Numbered from the stretch's first letter, positions 16,270 to 25,160 are shown. The stretch: 33,187 nt of DNA from Butyrivibrio proteoclasticus P6B7 (GCF_000622085.1 NZ_KK211396.1:19052-52238); one strand, 5' to 3'. A program made the numbers and translations. Notes: a model not told the origin generated them from the letters alone.

Positions 16270-16947
16270 ATGAGCAGCGATAACAAGCAAGAAGAGAACA
16301 AGGTAAAAAAAATAATTCCAAGTAAGCTGGAGAACGCCTCCTACGGCGTGATCTACGGCACATTCGGCAAGATTATCCCAAAGAACATGACTCCTAATCA
16401 GATGACTATGCTGGGGGCGACCTTTGGATTTGTGGGGATTATCTGCGGATGCCTTGCCCATTTTAACAGGCTTTTCCTTATTGGAACCATCGTGGGTCTT
16501 GTGGCCCATCTTATCTGCGACGACCTGGACGGTTTCATTGCAAGGAAAAGAAATATGTCCTCAGATGCAGGGGCCTTCTTGGATCTTTTGACAGACATTA
16601 TTCACATCACATATCTGGTGATTGCTCTTGCCTTTGCAGGGGTGGTGAAGTTCCAGATCGCAGTATTTCTGGTGCCTGTCTATGCACTTATGATGTTTAC
16701 CGCCATGAACTACATCAGATACCTTAATGAATTTCTTTTCCCAAGACTTGGACCTATCGAGACTCACATGTTCTTCGTGATGATCTGCGTTCTTGGCATG
16801 ATTCCTTCATTTGGAGAATTGGTGCAGATTTTTGGTGTGTGGTTCGGATTTACTGATATAATATTTGTACTTGGCGGAATTGCCATGTATTATGAAATGA
16901 TAAGACTACAGATCACATTGTTTGTACGATTGTCAAAAAAGAAGTGA
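16270..16947 (+). CDS. CDP-alcohol phosphatidyltransferase family protein
   Basis: Integral membrane enzyme that joins a CDP-activated group to an alcohol with release of CMP. The complete family signature D-x2-DG-x2-AR-x8-G-x3-D-x3-D is present: Asp84, Asp87, Gly88, Ala91, Arg92, Gly101, Asp105, Asp109. About five or six membrane segments follow the N-terminal KNMTPNQMTMLG motif. The family includes phosphatidylglycerophosphate and phosphatidylinositol synthases and the choline/ethanolamine phosphotransferases, so it could use CDP-diacylglycerol or a CDP/CMP-headgroup. AAAAGGAA lies about ten bases upstream of the ATG. It lies between the radical SAM gene and the ABC exporter, as part of the lipid cluster. 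Confidence 0.9.
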   Translation: MSSDNKQEENKVKKIIPSKLENASYGVIYGTFGKIIPKNMTPNQMTMLGATFGFVGIICGCLAHFNRLFLIGTIVGLVAHLICDDLDGFIARKRNMSSDAGAFLDLLTDIIHITYLVIALAFAGVVKFQIAVFLVPVYALMMFTAMNYIRYLNEFLFPRLGPIETHMFFVMICVLGMIPSFGELVQIFGVWFGFTDIIFVLGGIAMYYEMIRLQITLFVRLSKKK

Positions 16948-16976
16948 ATTAGTTTAATACAGAATTTGGAGAAGTT

Positions 16977-18710
16977 ATGGACCTGATCAAGAAGTTTATT
17001 CCTTACTATAAGCCCTACATTGGCGTGTTTTTGTTTGACCTTTTATGTGCGTCGATTTTATCTATAATCGACCTGACATTTCCTCAGTTCCTTAGATACT
17101 TAAGAGCTACGCTGTTCCTTCAGGAGCCTTCCGTTATCATGAGTAAGCTGGGTATAATAGCAGCTCTTTTGCTGGTGCTCTATATTATCAGAAGCGCCTG
17201 CAGATGGTATGTTACCAACCAGGGACACATGATGGGAGCCCGCATGGAATCTGGCATGAGAAGGGAGCTTTTTGACAAGTTCGAGAGCTTTTCTTTTTCC
17301 TATTATGATACTCACAACACCGGCGAAATGATGAGTAAGCTGGTGTCTGACTTGTTCGATATTTCTGAGCTGGCTCACCATGGCCCTGAGAACATCTTTA
17401 TCTCTGTGGTTAAGATCATTGGCTCTTTTATCCTTCTTATGATGATCAATGTGCCAATGACCCTGTGCCTTGTGACAGTTGTGGTGTGCATGGCTATCTT
17501 TTCAATTACCAAGAATAAGAAAATGAGGGCGACCTTTAGGGATAACCGTAAGAAGATCGCCATTATCAATTCCTCCCTTCAGGATACCCTTGGCGGTATC
17601 AGAGTTGTGAAATCCTTTACCGGTGAGGATATTGAGAAGGAGAAGTTTGATGTCAGCAATGAAGGGTTCCTGTCTTCCAAGCAGGAGAACTACAGGCAGT
17701 TTGGTATCTTCCATGCCGGCAACAACTTCTTCGAGGGCCTTATGTACATAACTGTCCTTGTGGCAGGCGGCTTCTTTATTGCAAAGGGCCAGATGACCGG
17801 AGAGGACTTGGCTATCTACGCTCTCTACATCAACATCTTTATTAATCCTGTTAACGTGCTGGTGGAGTTTACAGAGCAGCTCCAGAAGGGCCTTGCAGGC
17901 TTTGAGAGATTCATTGAGGTTATTGAGACTGAGCCCGCCATCGTTGATAAGGCTGATGCAAAAGAGCTGTCTAATGTAAAGGGAGTCATTGATTATGAGG
18001 ACGTTTCCTTCTCCTATGGTGATGAGGAGACAGTGCTTGATCACGTTAATCTTCACGTGGATGCCGGTAAGTCAGTGGCTATCGTTGGCCCTTCCGGTGG
18101 TGGTAAGACTACCCTTTGTTCGCTGCTTCCAAGATTCTATGATGTTACAGGAGGAAGAGTTAAGATTGATGGCACAGATATAAGGGATGTGACCCAGAAG
18201 TCCCTTCGCTCCTACATTGGAACTGTGCAGCAGGATGTATATCTTTTTAATGGAACGGTAAAAGAGAATATTGCCTATGGTAAGCTTGATGCCACCATGG
18301 AGGAAATAGTGGAGGCCGCTAGGAACGCGGATCTTCTTGAGTTCATCGAGAGCCTTCCAAATGGCTTTGAAACTCAGGTTGGAGAAAGAGGTGCAAGATT
18401 ATCTGGCGGACAGAAGCAGAGAATTGCCATTGCCAGAGTATTCCTTAAGAATCCGCCGATATTGATTTTGGATGAGGCTACCAGTGCCCTTGATAATGAG
18501 TCAGAGCGCTATATTCAGGAAAGTCTTGATAAGCTTGCTATTGGAAGAACCACCATCACCATTGCCCACAGACTGTCTACAATTCTTGGGGCTGACGAGA
18601 TCATCGTTCTTAATGAGGATGGAATCAAGGAGCGTGGAACCCACAAGGAGCTTATTGCAAAGGGCGGACTTTATGAGAAGTACTATCGCATGCAGCTTGG
18701 AAGAGTGTAA
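16977..18710 (+). CDS. ABC exporter (MsbA/BmrA type), membrane domain fused to ATPase
   Basis: Half-transporter expected to work as a homodimer, flipping or exporting a lipid-like or hydrophobic substrate. Six membrane segments in residues ~1-300, then the ATPase: Walker A GPSGGGKTT (~371-379), Q-loop VQQDVYLF, signature LSGGQKQR, Walker B ILILDEATSALD and the H-loop IAHRLST, all intact. GGAGAAG precedes the ATG. It closes the lipid cluster, and its job is most simply the transfer of the lipid product across the membrane; multidrug export is the other option. Confidence 0.92.
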   Translation: MDLIKKFIPYYKPYIGVFLFDLLCASILSIIDLTFPQFLRYLRATLFLQEPSVIMSKLGIIAALLLVLYIIRSACRWYVTNQGHMMGARMESGMRRELFDKFESFSFSYYDTHNTGEMMSKLVSDLFDISELAHHGPENIFISVVKIIGSFILLMMINVPMTLCLVTVVVCMAIFSITKNKKMRATFRDNRKKIAIINSSLQDTLGGIRVVKSFTGEDIEKEKFDVSNEGFLSSKQENYRQFGIFHAGNNFFEGLMYITVLVAGGFFIAKGQMTGEDLAIYALYINIFINPVNVLVEFTEQLQKGLAGFERFIEVIETEPAIVDKADAKELSNVKGVIDYEDVSFSYGDEETVLDHVNLHVDAGKSVAIVGPSGGGKTTLCSLLPRFYDVTGGRVKIDGTDIRDVTQKSLRSYIGTVQQDVYLFNGTVKENIAYGKLDATMEEIVEAARNADLLEFIESLPNGFETQVGERGARLSGGQKQRIAIARVFLKNPPILILDEATSALDNESERYIQESLDKLAIGRTTITIAHRLSTILGADEIIVLNEDGIKERGTHKELIAKGGLYEKYYRMQLGRV

Positions 18711-18741
18711 TGGGCTGGCATGTTGATATTAGATATGGTAT

Positions 18742-19725
18742 ATGGATATGAGTACCGAGAGATATAGAGAATATGAGGCTTGCAAACTCTGTCCCAGAAA
18801 GTGCGGAGTGAACAGGTATGAGACAAAAGGATATTGTAACGAAGGCGCGGCGCTGCATGTTAGCAGGGCTGCTCTTCATATGTGGGAAGAACCCTGCATA
18901 TCAGGCGCTAATGGCTCTGGAACTGTGTTTTTTTCTGGTTGCAATATGGGATGCGTATTCTGCCAGAACAGGATGATCAGTAGGGGTGAGATCGGTAAGG
19001 TCATTAGTACCGACCGCCTTGTGGAGATCTTCTGGGAGCAGAAGGAAAGAGGCGCCAACAACATTAACCTGGTGACAGGAGATATGTTCATACCTACCAT
19101 CGTCACTGCCATTGAGAAGGCAAAGAGTGATGGATTTGACCTGCCCTTCCTTCTTAACACCTCATCTTACCTGGAGGTGGACAGCGTTAAGATGCTGGAT
19201 GGACTGGTGGATATTTATCTGCCTGACTTTAAATACATAAGGGATGAGGATGCTGTGAAATACAGCAATGCCCGTGGATATGTGGAGGCCGCCAAGGCTG
19301 CCATAGATGAGATGGTGAGACAGTGCCCGGTGACAGAGTTTGTTGTTGAAAAGAATGATAGTGGTTCTGTGAACAGGAATGCTGAGGGTGAGTCTACATC
19401 TGACTATAGTGATGAAAATAAGATCATGGCTAAGGGCGTTGTGGTTCGTCACCTTCTTATGCCTGGAATGCTGATCCAGGCCAAGATGATAGTGAAGTAC
19501 CTGTATGAGAGATATGGAGATAAGATCTACATCAGTCTTATGAATCAGTTCACGCCCAATGGAGAACTGGCCCAGTTCCCTGAGATCAACAGAAAAGTCA
19601 CGGATAGGGACTACGATAGTCTCGTGGACTACGCAGCAAACCTTGGCGTAACTAAGGGATTTATGCAGGTGGGAGAGACTGCTAAGGAGAGCTTTATTCC
19701 CGATTTTGACATGTCTGGGGTATAA
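18742..19725 (+). CDS. PflX-like radical SAM protein (COG1313 type)
   Basis: Radical SAM iron-sulfur protein related to pyruvate-formate-lyase activases, true substrate unknown. An N-terminal Cys cluster CKLCPRKCG (Cys14, 17, 21; Cys32) comes before SGCNMGCVFC (Cys67, 71, 74), which is the SAM cluster. An uncommon feature is a ~25-residue polar insert between TEFVVEKN and KGVVVRHLLMPG (about residues 202-230), rich in Ser, Asn, Glu; homologues known to me run straight through here and are ~290-300 aa. No clear ribosome site is seen; ATG 18748 is an alternative start. It may belong to the upstream operon (31-base gap). Confidence 0.85.
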   Translation: MDMSTERYREYEACKLCPRKCGVNRYETKGYCNEGAALHVSRAALHMWEEPCISGANGSGTVFFSGCNMGCVFCQNRMISRGEIGKVISTDRLVEIFWEQKERGANNINLVTGDMFIPTIVTAIEKAKSDGFDLPFLLNTSSYLEVDSVKMLDGLVDIYLPDFKYIRDEDAVKYSNARGYVEAAKAAIDEMVRQCPVTEFVVEKNDSGSVNRNAEGESTSDYSDENKIMAKGVVVRHLLMPGMLIQAKMIVKYLYERYGDKIYISLMNQFTPNGELAQFPEINRKVTDRDYDSLVDYAANLGVTKGFMQVGETAKESFIPDFDMSGV

Positions 19726-19779
19726 TAAAGTAGTAGTTTAGATGCTTGGAAATAATATGACTATATAGGGAGACAATGT

Positions 19780-20724
19780 ATGGAAGAAAAGAAGAGCATT
19801 TTTAAAAGGATTCACACAGAAAAGTTTAAATGGTTTGATGCAGTTATTATCTTGTATATAATCACTTTTTTGGTTATGCAGTTTGTGGGATCGGCCCTTG
19901 CACTTTTAATGGTCTATCAGCCCTTTGAAGATCTGATAGCTGGGGACGAGACAGGATTTTGGAACATCTTTAGTATGTATTTTGCCTTTTGTGGCATATG
20001 GGCTGCAATGCTTTTGTTCTGCGGCATTATAAAAAGATATACCCCAATTGTTAAGGCAGTCTGGACAAAGCCAAAGGGAAATAACATTAAGTTTCTTCTG
20101 ATTGGCCTTCTTATAGGCTTTGTGATGAATATGACCTGTGCAGTTGCTGCAATACTGAACAAGGACATAGCTGTATATTTTGATTCTATCCAGCCTGTAA
20201 AGCTGATAGCTCTTTTTATAGCAGTGTTTGTTCAGTCATCCTGTGAAGAAATGGTATGCAGAGGCTTCTTGTATCAGGCATTAAGAAGAGGCTATCGCAG
20301 TCCAATAGTGGCTATAGTTGGAAGCTCAGCCTTCTTTGCAATTTTGCATTTGCTTAATCCTGGAGTAACTATTCTTTCAATTGTAAATATATTCCTGATT
20401 GGCGTGCTGTTCGCCATGATGGTTTACTATATGGACAGCTTGTGGTGCGCAATGGCTGTTCACGCGGCTTGGAACTACACACAGAATATTATCCTTGGAC
20501 TTCCAAATAGCGGACAGATCACACCATTTTCTATCTTCAAGCTTGACCTTGCATCTGCCAGAGATAGCTTTGCCTACAGTGTAGACTTTGGACTCGAGGG
20601 ATCCCTCATGGCGATGATTGTTGAGCTTGCTGCAATCGTGCTTATCTTTGTAATCTATCACAAGAAGAATGTCAAACCTTATGACCCATGGAATGATGAG
20701 ACTTCAGCTGTAGAGCAGAAGTGA
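19780..20724 (+). CDS. CPBP-family intramembrane metalloprotease
   Basis: Multi-spanning membrane protein of the CAAX-protease/bacteriocin-processing (Abi) family. The paired Glu motif EEMVCRGFLYQALRR (Glu156-157) and the FAILHLLNPG motif (His ~188), followed by a third membrane motif with AVHAAWNY, are intact, so it should be an active Glu/His metal protease. Family members process prenylated or peptide substrates or confer bacteriocin immunity; nothing here picks one. Start ATG follows AGGGAGA. Next gene 40 bases away. Confidence 0.88.
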   Translation: MEEKKSIFKRIHTEKFKWFDAVIILYIITFLVMQFVGSALALLMVYQPFEDLIAGDETGFWNIFSMYFAFCGIWAAMLLFCGIIKRYTPIVKAVWTKPKGNNIKFLLIGLLIGFVMNMTCAVAAILNKDIAVYFDSIQPVKLIALFIAVFVQSSCEEMVCRGFLYQALRRGYRSPIVAIVGSSAFFAILHLLNPGVTILSIVNIFLIGVLFAMMVYYMDSLWCAMAVHAAWNYTQNIILGLPNSGQITPFSIFKLDLASARDSFAYSVDFGLEGSLMAMIVELAAIVLIFVIYHKKNVKPYDPWNDETSAVEQK

Positions 20725-20764
20725 TTGATATTGATACAATAATCTTCTAACCGGGAGGAATCAC

Positions 20765-21682
20765 ATGTTTTTTCTGATCAACAATGAACTTGAAGAATGT
20801 AGTGCTGAGCAGTGCCATGATGCTGCTGCACCCTATGTTGCAATTCTGACTCCGGCCCAGTGGGTAGAGCAGAATGAAAACTTTGACATGGGAATTGATT
20901 TTGATCTTAACAGTGAGGAGATCTATTCCACCAAGGCTGAAGTTAACTACGATTCGCTGACTGGAACCTTTTGTATTCCAACCCAGTCAGCCCATACTTC
21001 TGAGCCCCAGAGTTTTTCCTTTGCCCTTGATGAAACAGGAATTGTATTCATAGATGAAAACGGCTTTGCTTTGGATCTGGTGCTTAAGATCAAGAGATTC
21101 AAGAAGTGGAAAAAGCCATGTCTTGAGCGCTTCTTATATGATTTCCTGGAACTTATTATCCACAATGACCTTAGGACCATGCAGAGATACGAGTACGAGC
21201 TTGATAGTCTGGAAAAAGATATCATGACTAACGCAGAGACTGCCCACATGGAGCGAAACAACGAGATTCGTGGCGACATCAGAGATCTTCGAATTCATTA
21301 TGAGCAGCTCTTGGATCTTGGTCAGGAGCTTGAGGAAAATGAGAACGGCTTTTTTAACGAGGACAATATTCGTTACTTCCACATGTTCTCAAGCCGTGTA
21401 GACAGGCTCTACGACTCAGCTACACACCTCAGGGACTATACTATCCAGCTTAACGACCTGTATCAGTCACAGCTGGATGTTAGACAGAACAGAATCATGA
21501 CAGTCCTTACCGTGGTTACAACCATTTTCATGCCTTTGACCCTCATCGTTGGTTGGTACGGAATGAACTTTAAATACATGCCAGAGCTGGAATCCCGCAT
21601 GGGTTATCCGGTGGTTATCGGGCTTAGTGCATTGATCGTTGTGGGAAGTCTTATATTCTTTAAAATCAAGAAGATATTGTGA
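20765..21682 (+). CDS. CorA-family magnesium/divalent cation channel
   Basis: Pentameric Mg2+ (or Co2+/Ni2+) channel. A cytoplasmic N-terminal domain (~1-150) and long helices (~155-240) lead to two C-terminal membrane segments; the first ends in the selectivity motif YGMN (in GWYGMNFKYMPE). The basic tail KIKKIL closes the protein. Start ATG has CGGGAGGA upstream. Length (305) is typical. Confidence 0.9.
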   Translation: MFFLINNELEECSAEQCHDAAAPYVAILTPAQWVEQNENFDMGIDFDLNSEEIYSTKAEVNYDSLTGTFCIPTQSAHTSEPQSFSFALDETGIVFIDENGFALDLVLKIKRFKKWKKPCLERFLYDFLELIIHNDLRTMQRYEYELDSLEKDIMTNAETAHMERNNEIRGDIRDLRIHYEQLLDLGQELEENENGFFNEDNIRYFHMFSSRVDRLYDSATHLRDYTIQLNDLYQSQLDVRQNRIMTVLTVVTTIFMPLTLIVGWYGMNFKYMPELESRMGYPVVIGLSALIVVGSLIFFKIKKIL

Positions 21683-21698
21683 TTTGGAGAACAGGTAG

Positions 21699-22631
21699 AT
21701 GCTACAGGATATTTTTCCATTGGAATTTAATAATCATTATGACCCTGGCAAAAGAGCTGACAAGAAAAGTCTACTCATTGTCATGCGGGGAGAGATAAGT
21801 CAGAGAGAAGTGCTGCTTAAGGTCTGCGATGACAACACTTTTTTCTTCCCTACATTGGGAGATTTTCTTGAGAGATTTGGAAATGCTGGTGATAAGGAAG
21901 GCGTGGATGTTATCAGTAAGCTGGATGATAAGCTCACATATCTCTTTTCCATTGGAGAGGATGACTTCTATATGCCTGTTGACCTTAAGGAGGAAGTGCC
22001 TGAGATTACTGATGATAAGGGCTGCGGCTATAAATACTATCTGATGCAGAATATCAGAAGAGAGAATAAAGAGCCTCAGCACTATGTGTTTGCCATGTAC
22101 ACTGCATTCCATCTCTATGAGTGGTATGTATCCCAGGCTTATTGTGGCAAGTGTGGAAAGCCCATGAAGAATGATGATACTGAGAGAGCCAGAGTCTGCA
22201 CCTGCTGTGGATACAAGGCTTATCCAAGAATCAATCCTGCGGTTATTATTGGTGTGACGGATAAGGAGAGTAATAGAATTCTTCTTACCAAGTACAGAAC
22301 TGGATTTGCCCAGAATGCCTTGGTGGCTGGCTTTACAGAGATTGGTGAGACGCTGGAAGAGACTGTAAAGCGCGAAGTTATGGAAGAGGTTGGCCTTAAG
22401 GTCACCAATATCCGCTACTACAAGTCTCAGCCCTGGGGAATTGCCTCAGATATTCTGGCAGGATTCTACTGCGATGTGGATGGGGATAAGGACATCCGAA
22501 TGGATGAATCAGAGCTTAAATATGCTGAGTGGGTGGCGCCGGAGGATATCGTCCTCCAGACCACCAACTACAGCCTAACAAACGAAATGATGCGCCTCTT
22601 TAAAGAGAAAGGCTACGAGGGTTCTCTTTAA
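21699..22631 (+). CDS. NudC-like NAD(H) pyrophosphatase / Nudix hydrolase with zinc ribbon
   Basis: Predicted to hydrolyse NADH or remove NAD caps from RNA. A variable N-terminal domain (~1-140) is followed by a zinc ribbon CGKC...CTCC (~148-170) and the Nudix domain; the full Nudix box G-x5-E-x7-REVMEEVG is present (GFTEIGETLEETVKREVMEEVG split across residues ~208-230). The NudC substrate motif SQPWPFP is only partly kept, as SQPWGIA, so NAD preference is less sure. The final codons and the TAA lie inside a TTAAAGAGAA/TTCTCTTTAA hairpin (22600-22631) that is also the left end of a long inverted-repeat element. Confidence 0.85.
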   Translation: MLQDIFPLEFNNHYDPGKRADKKSLLIVMRGEISQREVLLKVCDDNTFFFPTLGDFLERFGNAGDKEGVDVISKLDDKLTYLFSIGEDDFYMPVDLKEEVPEITDDKGCGYKYYLMQNIRRENKEPQHYVFAMYTAFHLYEWYVSQAYCGKCGKPMKNDDTERARVCTCCGYKAYPRINPAVIIGVTDKESNRILLTKYRTGFAQNALVAGFTEIGETLEETVKREVMEEVGLKVTNIRYYKSQPWGIASDILAGFYCDVDGDKDIRMDESELKYAEWVAPEDIVLQTTNYSLTNEMMRLFKEKGYEGSL

Positions 22632-22913
22632 TTCTTTGGTAATTCTGAATGTGTTTTTGGATGAGCCTGAGGGCTGCTGCTATAGCTTTACCAATACTCG
22701 CGTTTACTCGTTTAGACTTTCATCAGCTCATATCAGAAAAATGTCTCATTTCACAGTCGTTCAGAGCACTCGACATTTTTCTGATATTTCACTGTGAAAC
22801 TCTACAACTCGTGCAAATGTCTCGTATTGATAAATCTATAGCAGCAGCCCCCAGGCTCATCTCAAAAACACAATTCATTCTTTGAACAAAAAAAGAAGTT
22901 AAAGAGAACCGTC
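22617..22913 (+). repeat. Long inverted-repeat element A (about 297 bp)
   Basis: The ends match as inverted repeats: GAGGGTTCT (22617-22625) with AGAACCGTC (22905-22913). Moving inward, TGTTTTTG-ATGAGCCT-GGGCTGCTGCTATAG pairs with CTATAGCAGCAGCCC-AGGCTCAT-CAAAAACA, and ATATCAGAAAAATGTC (22729-22744) pairs with GACATTTTTCTGATAT (22772-22787). A single strand would fold to one long, branched hairpin. The sequence fills the gap between the convergent nudC-like and helD genes and its left end supplies the nudC stop. It matches element B (28544-28834) when B is reversed. No protein-coding frame or transposase is inside; the ~105 bases on to 23022 show nothing clear. Confidence 0.85.
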
Positions 22914-23022
22914 GTATTGGCCTTTGTGGCCTTTATGATATTTTTCGAGATTATCAGCATTTCCGAATTAAGCATTATTTCCAAATCTTTTTCTGTTTCC
23001 AGAATCAGCCATGTCTCTGTAA

Positions 23023-25053
23023 TTAACTGTTTTTAGATAGTAAGGTCAGGTGCCTTGTGGCACGGCTCATGGCTGTGTAGAGGCAGTGTTTGCCCAGTTC
23101 GGTGTCTGGGTATGAGGTTTTGTCAGCGTCAGCGAGGATGACGTTATCGAATTCAAGGCCTTTGGCTAGGGCGAGTTCGATCAGGAAGGCGCCGGACTTA
23201 GGAAGGCTGTCGTGGCCTGTGATGAACTGTGGTGCTTCTTCGCCAAGGTTAGCAAGGATGCTCTCAATTGTACTCTGGCTTCTGCAGATAATAGCAGTAA
23301 GACCTTCCTGTTTGTCTGCATCTGCAATAGCTTTATTTAGTTCTTTTATGTAGTCTGCGTCTGTGGCGCAGGCGATAGTCTCTACCTTCTCCCCAGGTCT
23401 CTTAACGCTGGAAACCATCATCTTCTTATCATCAGAAAGAAGTGCTGCGAACATGTCTGTAATTTCTGGTGAACTACGGTAGCTGGTCATAAGTGGGAGT
23501 TCCACGAATTTTTTGCCAGCTGCATCAGCCATGTCTTTTATCTCAGAAAATGTAATTGTACCCTCGCGGATTGCCTGGAATTCATCACCCAGGAGCATGA
23601 ACTTGGCATTAGGGAAGAACTTGCTAAGGACCATAAGCTGAGCCTTGGTGTAGTCCTGAACTTCATCCACCATGACATATTTCATGCTGCGGTCGCAAAG
23701 GCCTGTAAGGGCCATTTTGGTGAAGATCCACTGGGCAGGAGTGATCTTATCAACGCCAAGAATACGCTGAGCCACGTGGGTTACATTGATCCAGCCGCAG
23801 TGTCTTATGCATTTAAGAGCGCCGCCAAAATCATTCTCAATTCTGTTTTCTTCAGACTTCTCAGACTTGGAAGTGCTGTCGGACTCCTCATCATCATGCT
23901 CATCAGCCATGTTGTGTAGAATGTTCTTAGCTCTTTGTTCAAGCTCGTCAGAAGCGGTCTGGAAGAGACGATTGCCCATAGGAAGGTGGCCAAATCTCTT
24001 AACTACAGCATGAACATCTTCCTTAGTCATCACCAGTCTTTCCTTCTGGCGAATATCAATGAAATCCTCTTCCTCAGGAGTGAGAGTTGGCAGAGTATCA
24101 ATTATCTTTTGAAGTGATTCACATTCTGTGTAATCATAGTCATCCACTGCAAATGGCACATTGACCATGTTCAGGAACTCGCGCCAGGTCAGGGTTACAG
24201 GATTGGTCTCGCCCATGTCCGGAAGAACGTTGTCGATATAGTCGCGGAACACTGGATTCAGGGTCATGAGGCACACCTGATCAGGGCGAAGGGTCTTTCT
24301 CTTTTGGTAAAAGAGATATGCAATTCTCTGCAAAAGAACTGAAGTCTTACCACTACCTGCAATACCGTTTACAAGAAGAACAGGAACGTCAGGATAACGG
24401 ATGACAGTGTTCTGCTCCTTTTGGATAGTTGCAGTAATTGCCTGCATCTTGTCTGAATGGGTAGAAGACAAGGACTTAAGGAGCATAGGATCCTCAATGG
24501 CAATCTGGGTATCAAAATATGAGATCAGTTTGTTTTTGTTGATGTCAAACTGACGGCGATTCTTAAGATCAACAGGGATAACTCTGTCTTCTACGGTGTA
24601 CTGGGTCTTGCCCATTTCCTGGTTGTAGTAAACCTCGGCAATTGGAGATCTCCAGTCGATGATCATCTGATCATAGCCGTTTTCTGAGATGGCAGCGCGG
24701 CCGATGTAGTAATCCTCTTCTGGTTCTGATGGATCAAACTTGAGACTGATCTTGGCAAAATATGGAGATGCCAGGAGCTTATTAACTGTGTCACGCCTTA
24801 TTCCAAGGGAGTTACTTTCAACGTTGTAGGTATCGATATAGCGGTTCCAAACCTCGATCTCTGCAAGAGTTTCCATGGTGGTCTCTGCGTCGGCATAGTC
24901 GAAGCGGATGTTATCGCGAATGTCATTCTTATCATCAATAGCCTTTTCATCCAGGGCAGAGATCTGAGAATCAAGATCCTTCTTCATGGCAAGGAGCTTG
25001 TCATAGACGCTGGTTAAGTGCTGTTGTTCTTTATCAAATATTTCTTTTTCCAT
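23023..25053 (-). CDS. helD: HelD-like superfamily 1 helicase (RNA polymerase recycling ATPase)
   Basis: UvrD/Rep-like motor with the layout of HelD, which releases stalled RNA polymerase from DNA. The N-terminal ~70 residues are a charged coiled coil (MEKEIFDKEQQHLTSVYDKL onward), the arm that enters the polymerase secondary channel. Walker A is GIAGSGKTS (~residue 230), DEVQDY is the motif II (DExQ) and LGDEFQAI motif III; motif TAMSRA near the C-terminus is motif VI. Length 676 fits the Firmicute form. The ATG has AAAGGAA upstream on this strand. A disordered acidic insert (DEHDDEESDSTSKSEK) sits near residue 388. The gene ends next to element A. Confidence 0.88.
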   Translation of the reverse strand: MEKEIFDKEQQHLTSVYDKLLAMKKDLDSQISALDEKAIDDKNDIRDNIRFDYADAETTMETLAEIEVWNRYIDTYNVESNSLGIRRDTVNKLLASPYFAKISLKFDPSEPEEDYYIGRAAISENGYDQMIIDWRSPIAEVYYNQEMGKTQYTVEDRVIPVDLKNRRQFDINKNKLISYFDTQIAIEDPMLLKSLSSTHSDKMQAITATIQKEQNTVIRYPDVPVLLVNGIAGSGKTSVLLQRIAYLFYQKRKTLRPDQVCLMTLNPVFRDYIDNVLPDMGETNPVTLTWREFLNMVNVPFAVDDYDYTECESLQKIIDTLPTLTPEEEDFIDIRQKERLVMTKEDVHAVVKRFGHLPMGNRLFQTASDELEQRAKNILHNMADEHDDEESDSTSKSEKSEENRIENDFGGALKCIRHCGWINVTHVAQRILGVDKITPAQWIFTKMALTGLCDRSMKYVMVDEVQDYTKAQLMVLSKFFPNAKFMLLGDEFQAIREGTITFSEIKDMADAAGKKFVELPLMTSYRSSPEITDMFAALLSDDKKMMVSSVKRPGEKVETIACATDADYIKELNKAIADADKQEGLTAIICRSQSTIESILANLGEEAPQFITGHDSLPKSGAFLIELALAKGLEFDNVILADADKTSYPDTELGKHCLYTAMSRATRHLTLLSKNS

Positions 25054-25160
25054 AGATTCATTCCTTTGTTTATAGCGGAGTATTATCGTCCTGAATATAC
25101 TCTCAAATTAATGATTTCCGATACAGGGTTTCCTGTATAAAGAGTCCTCTGTATCTTTTT

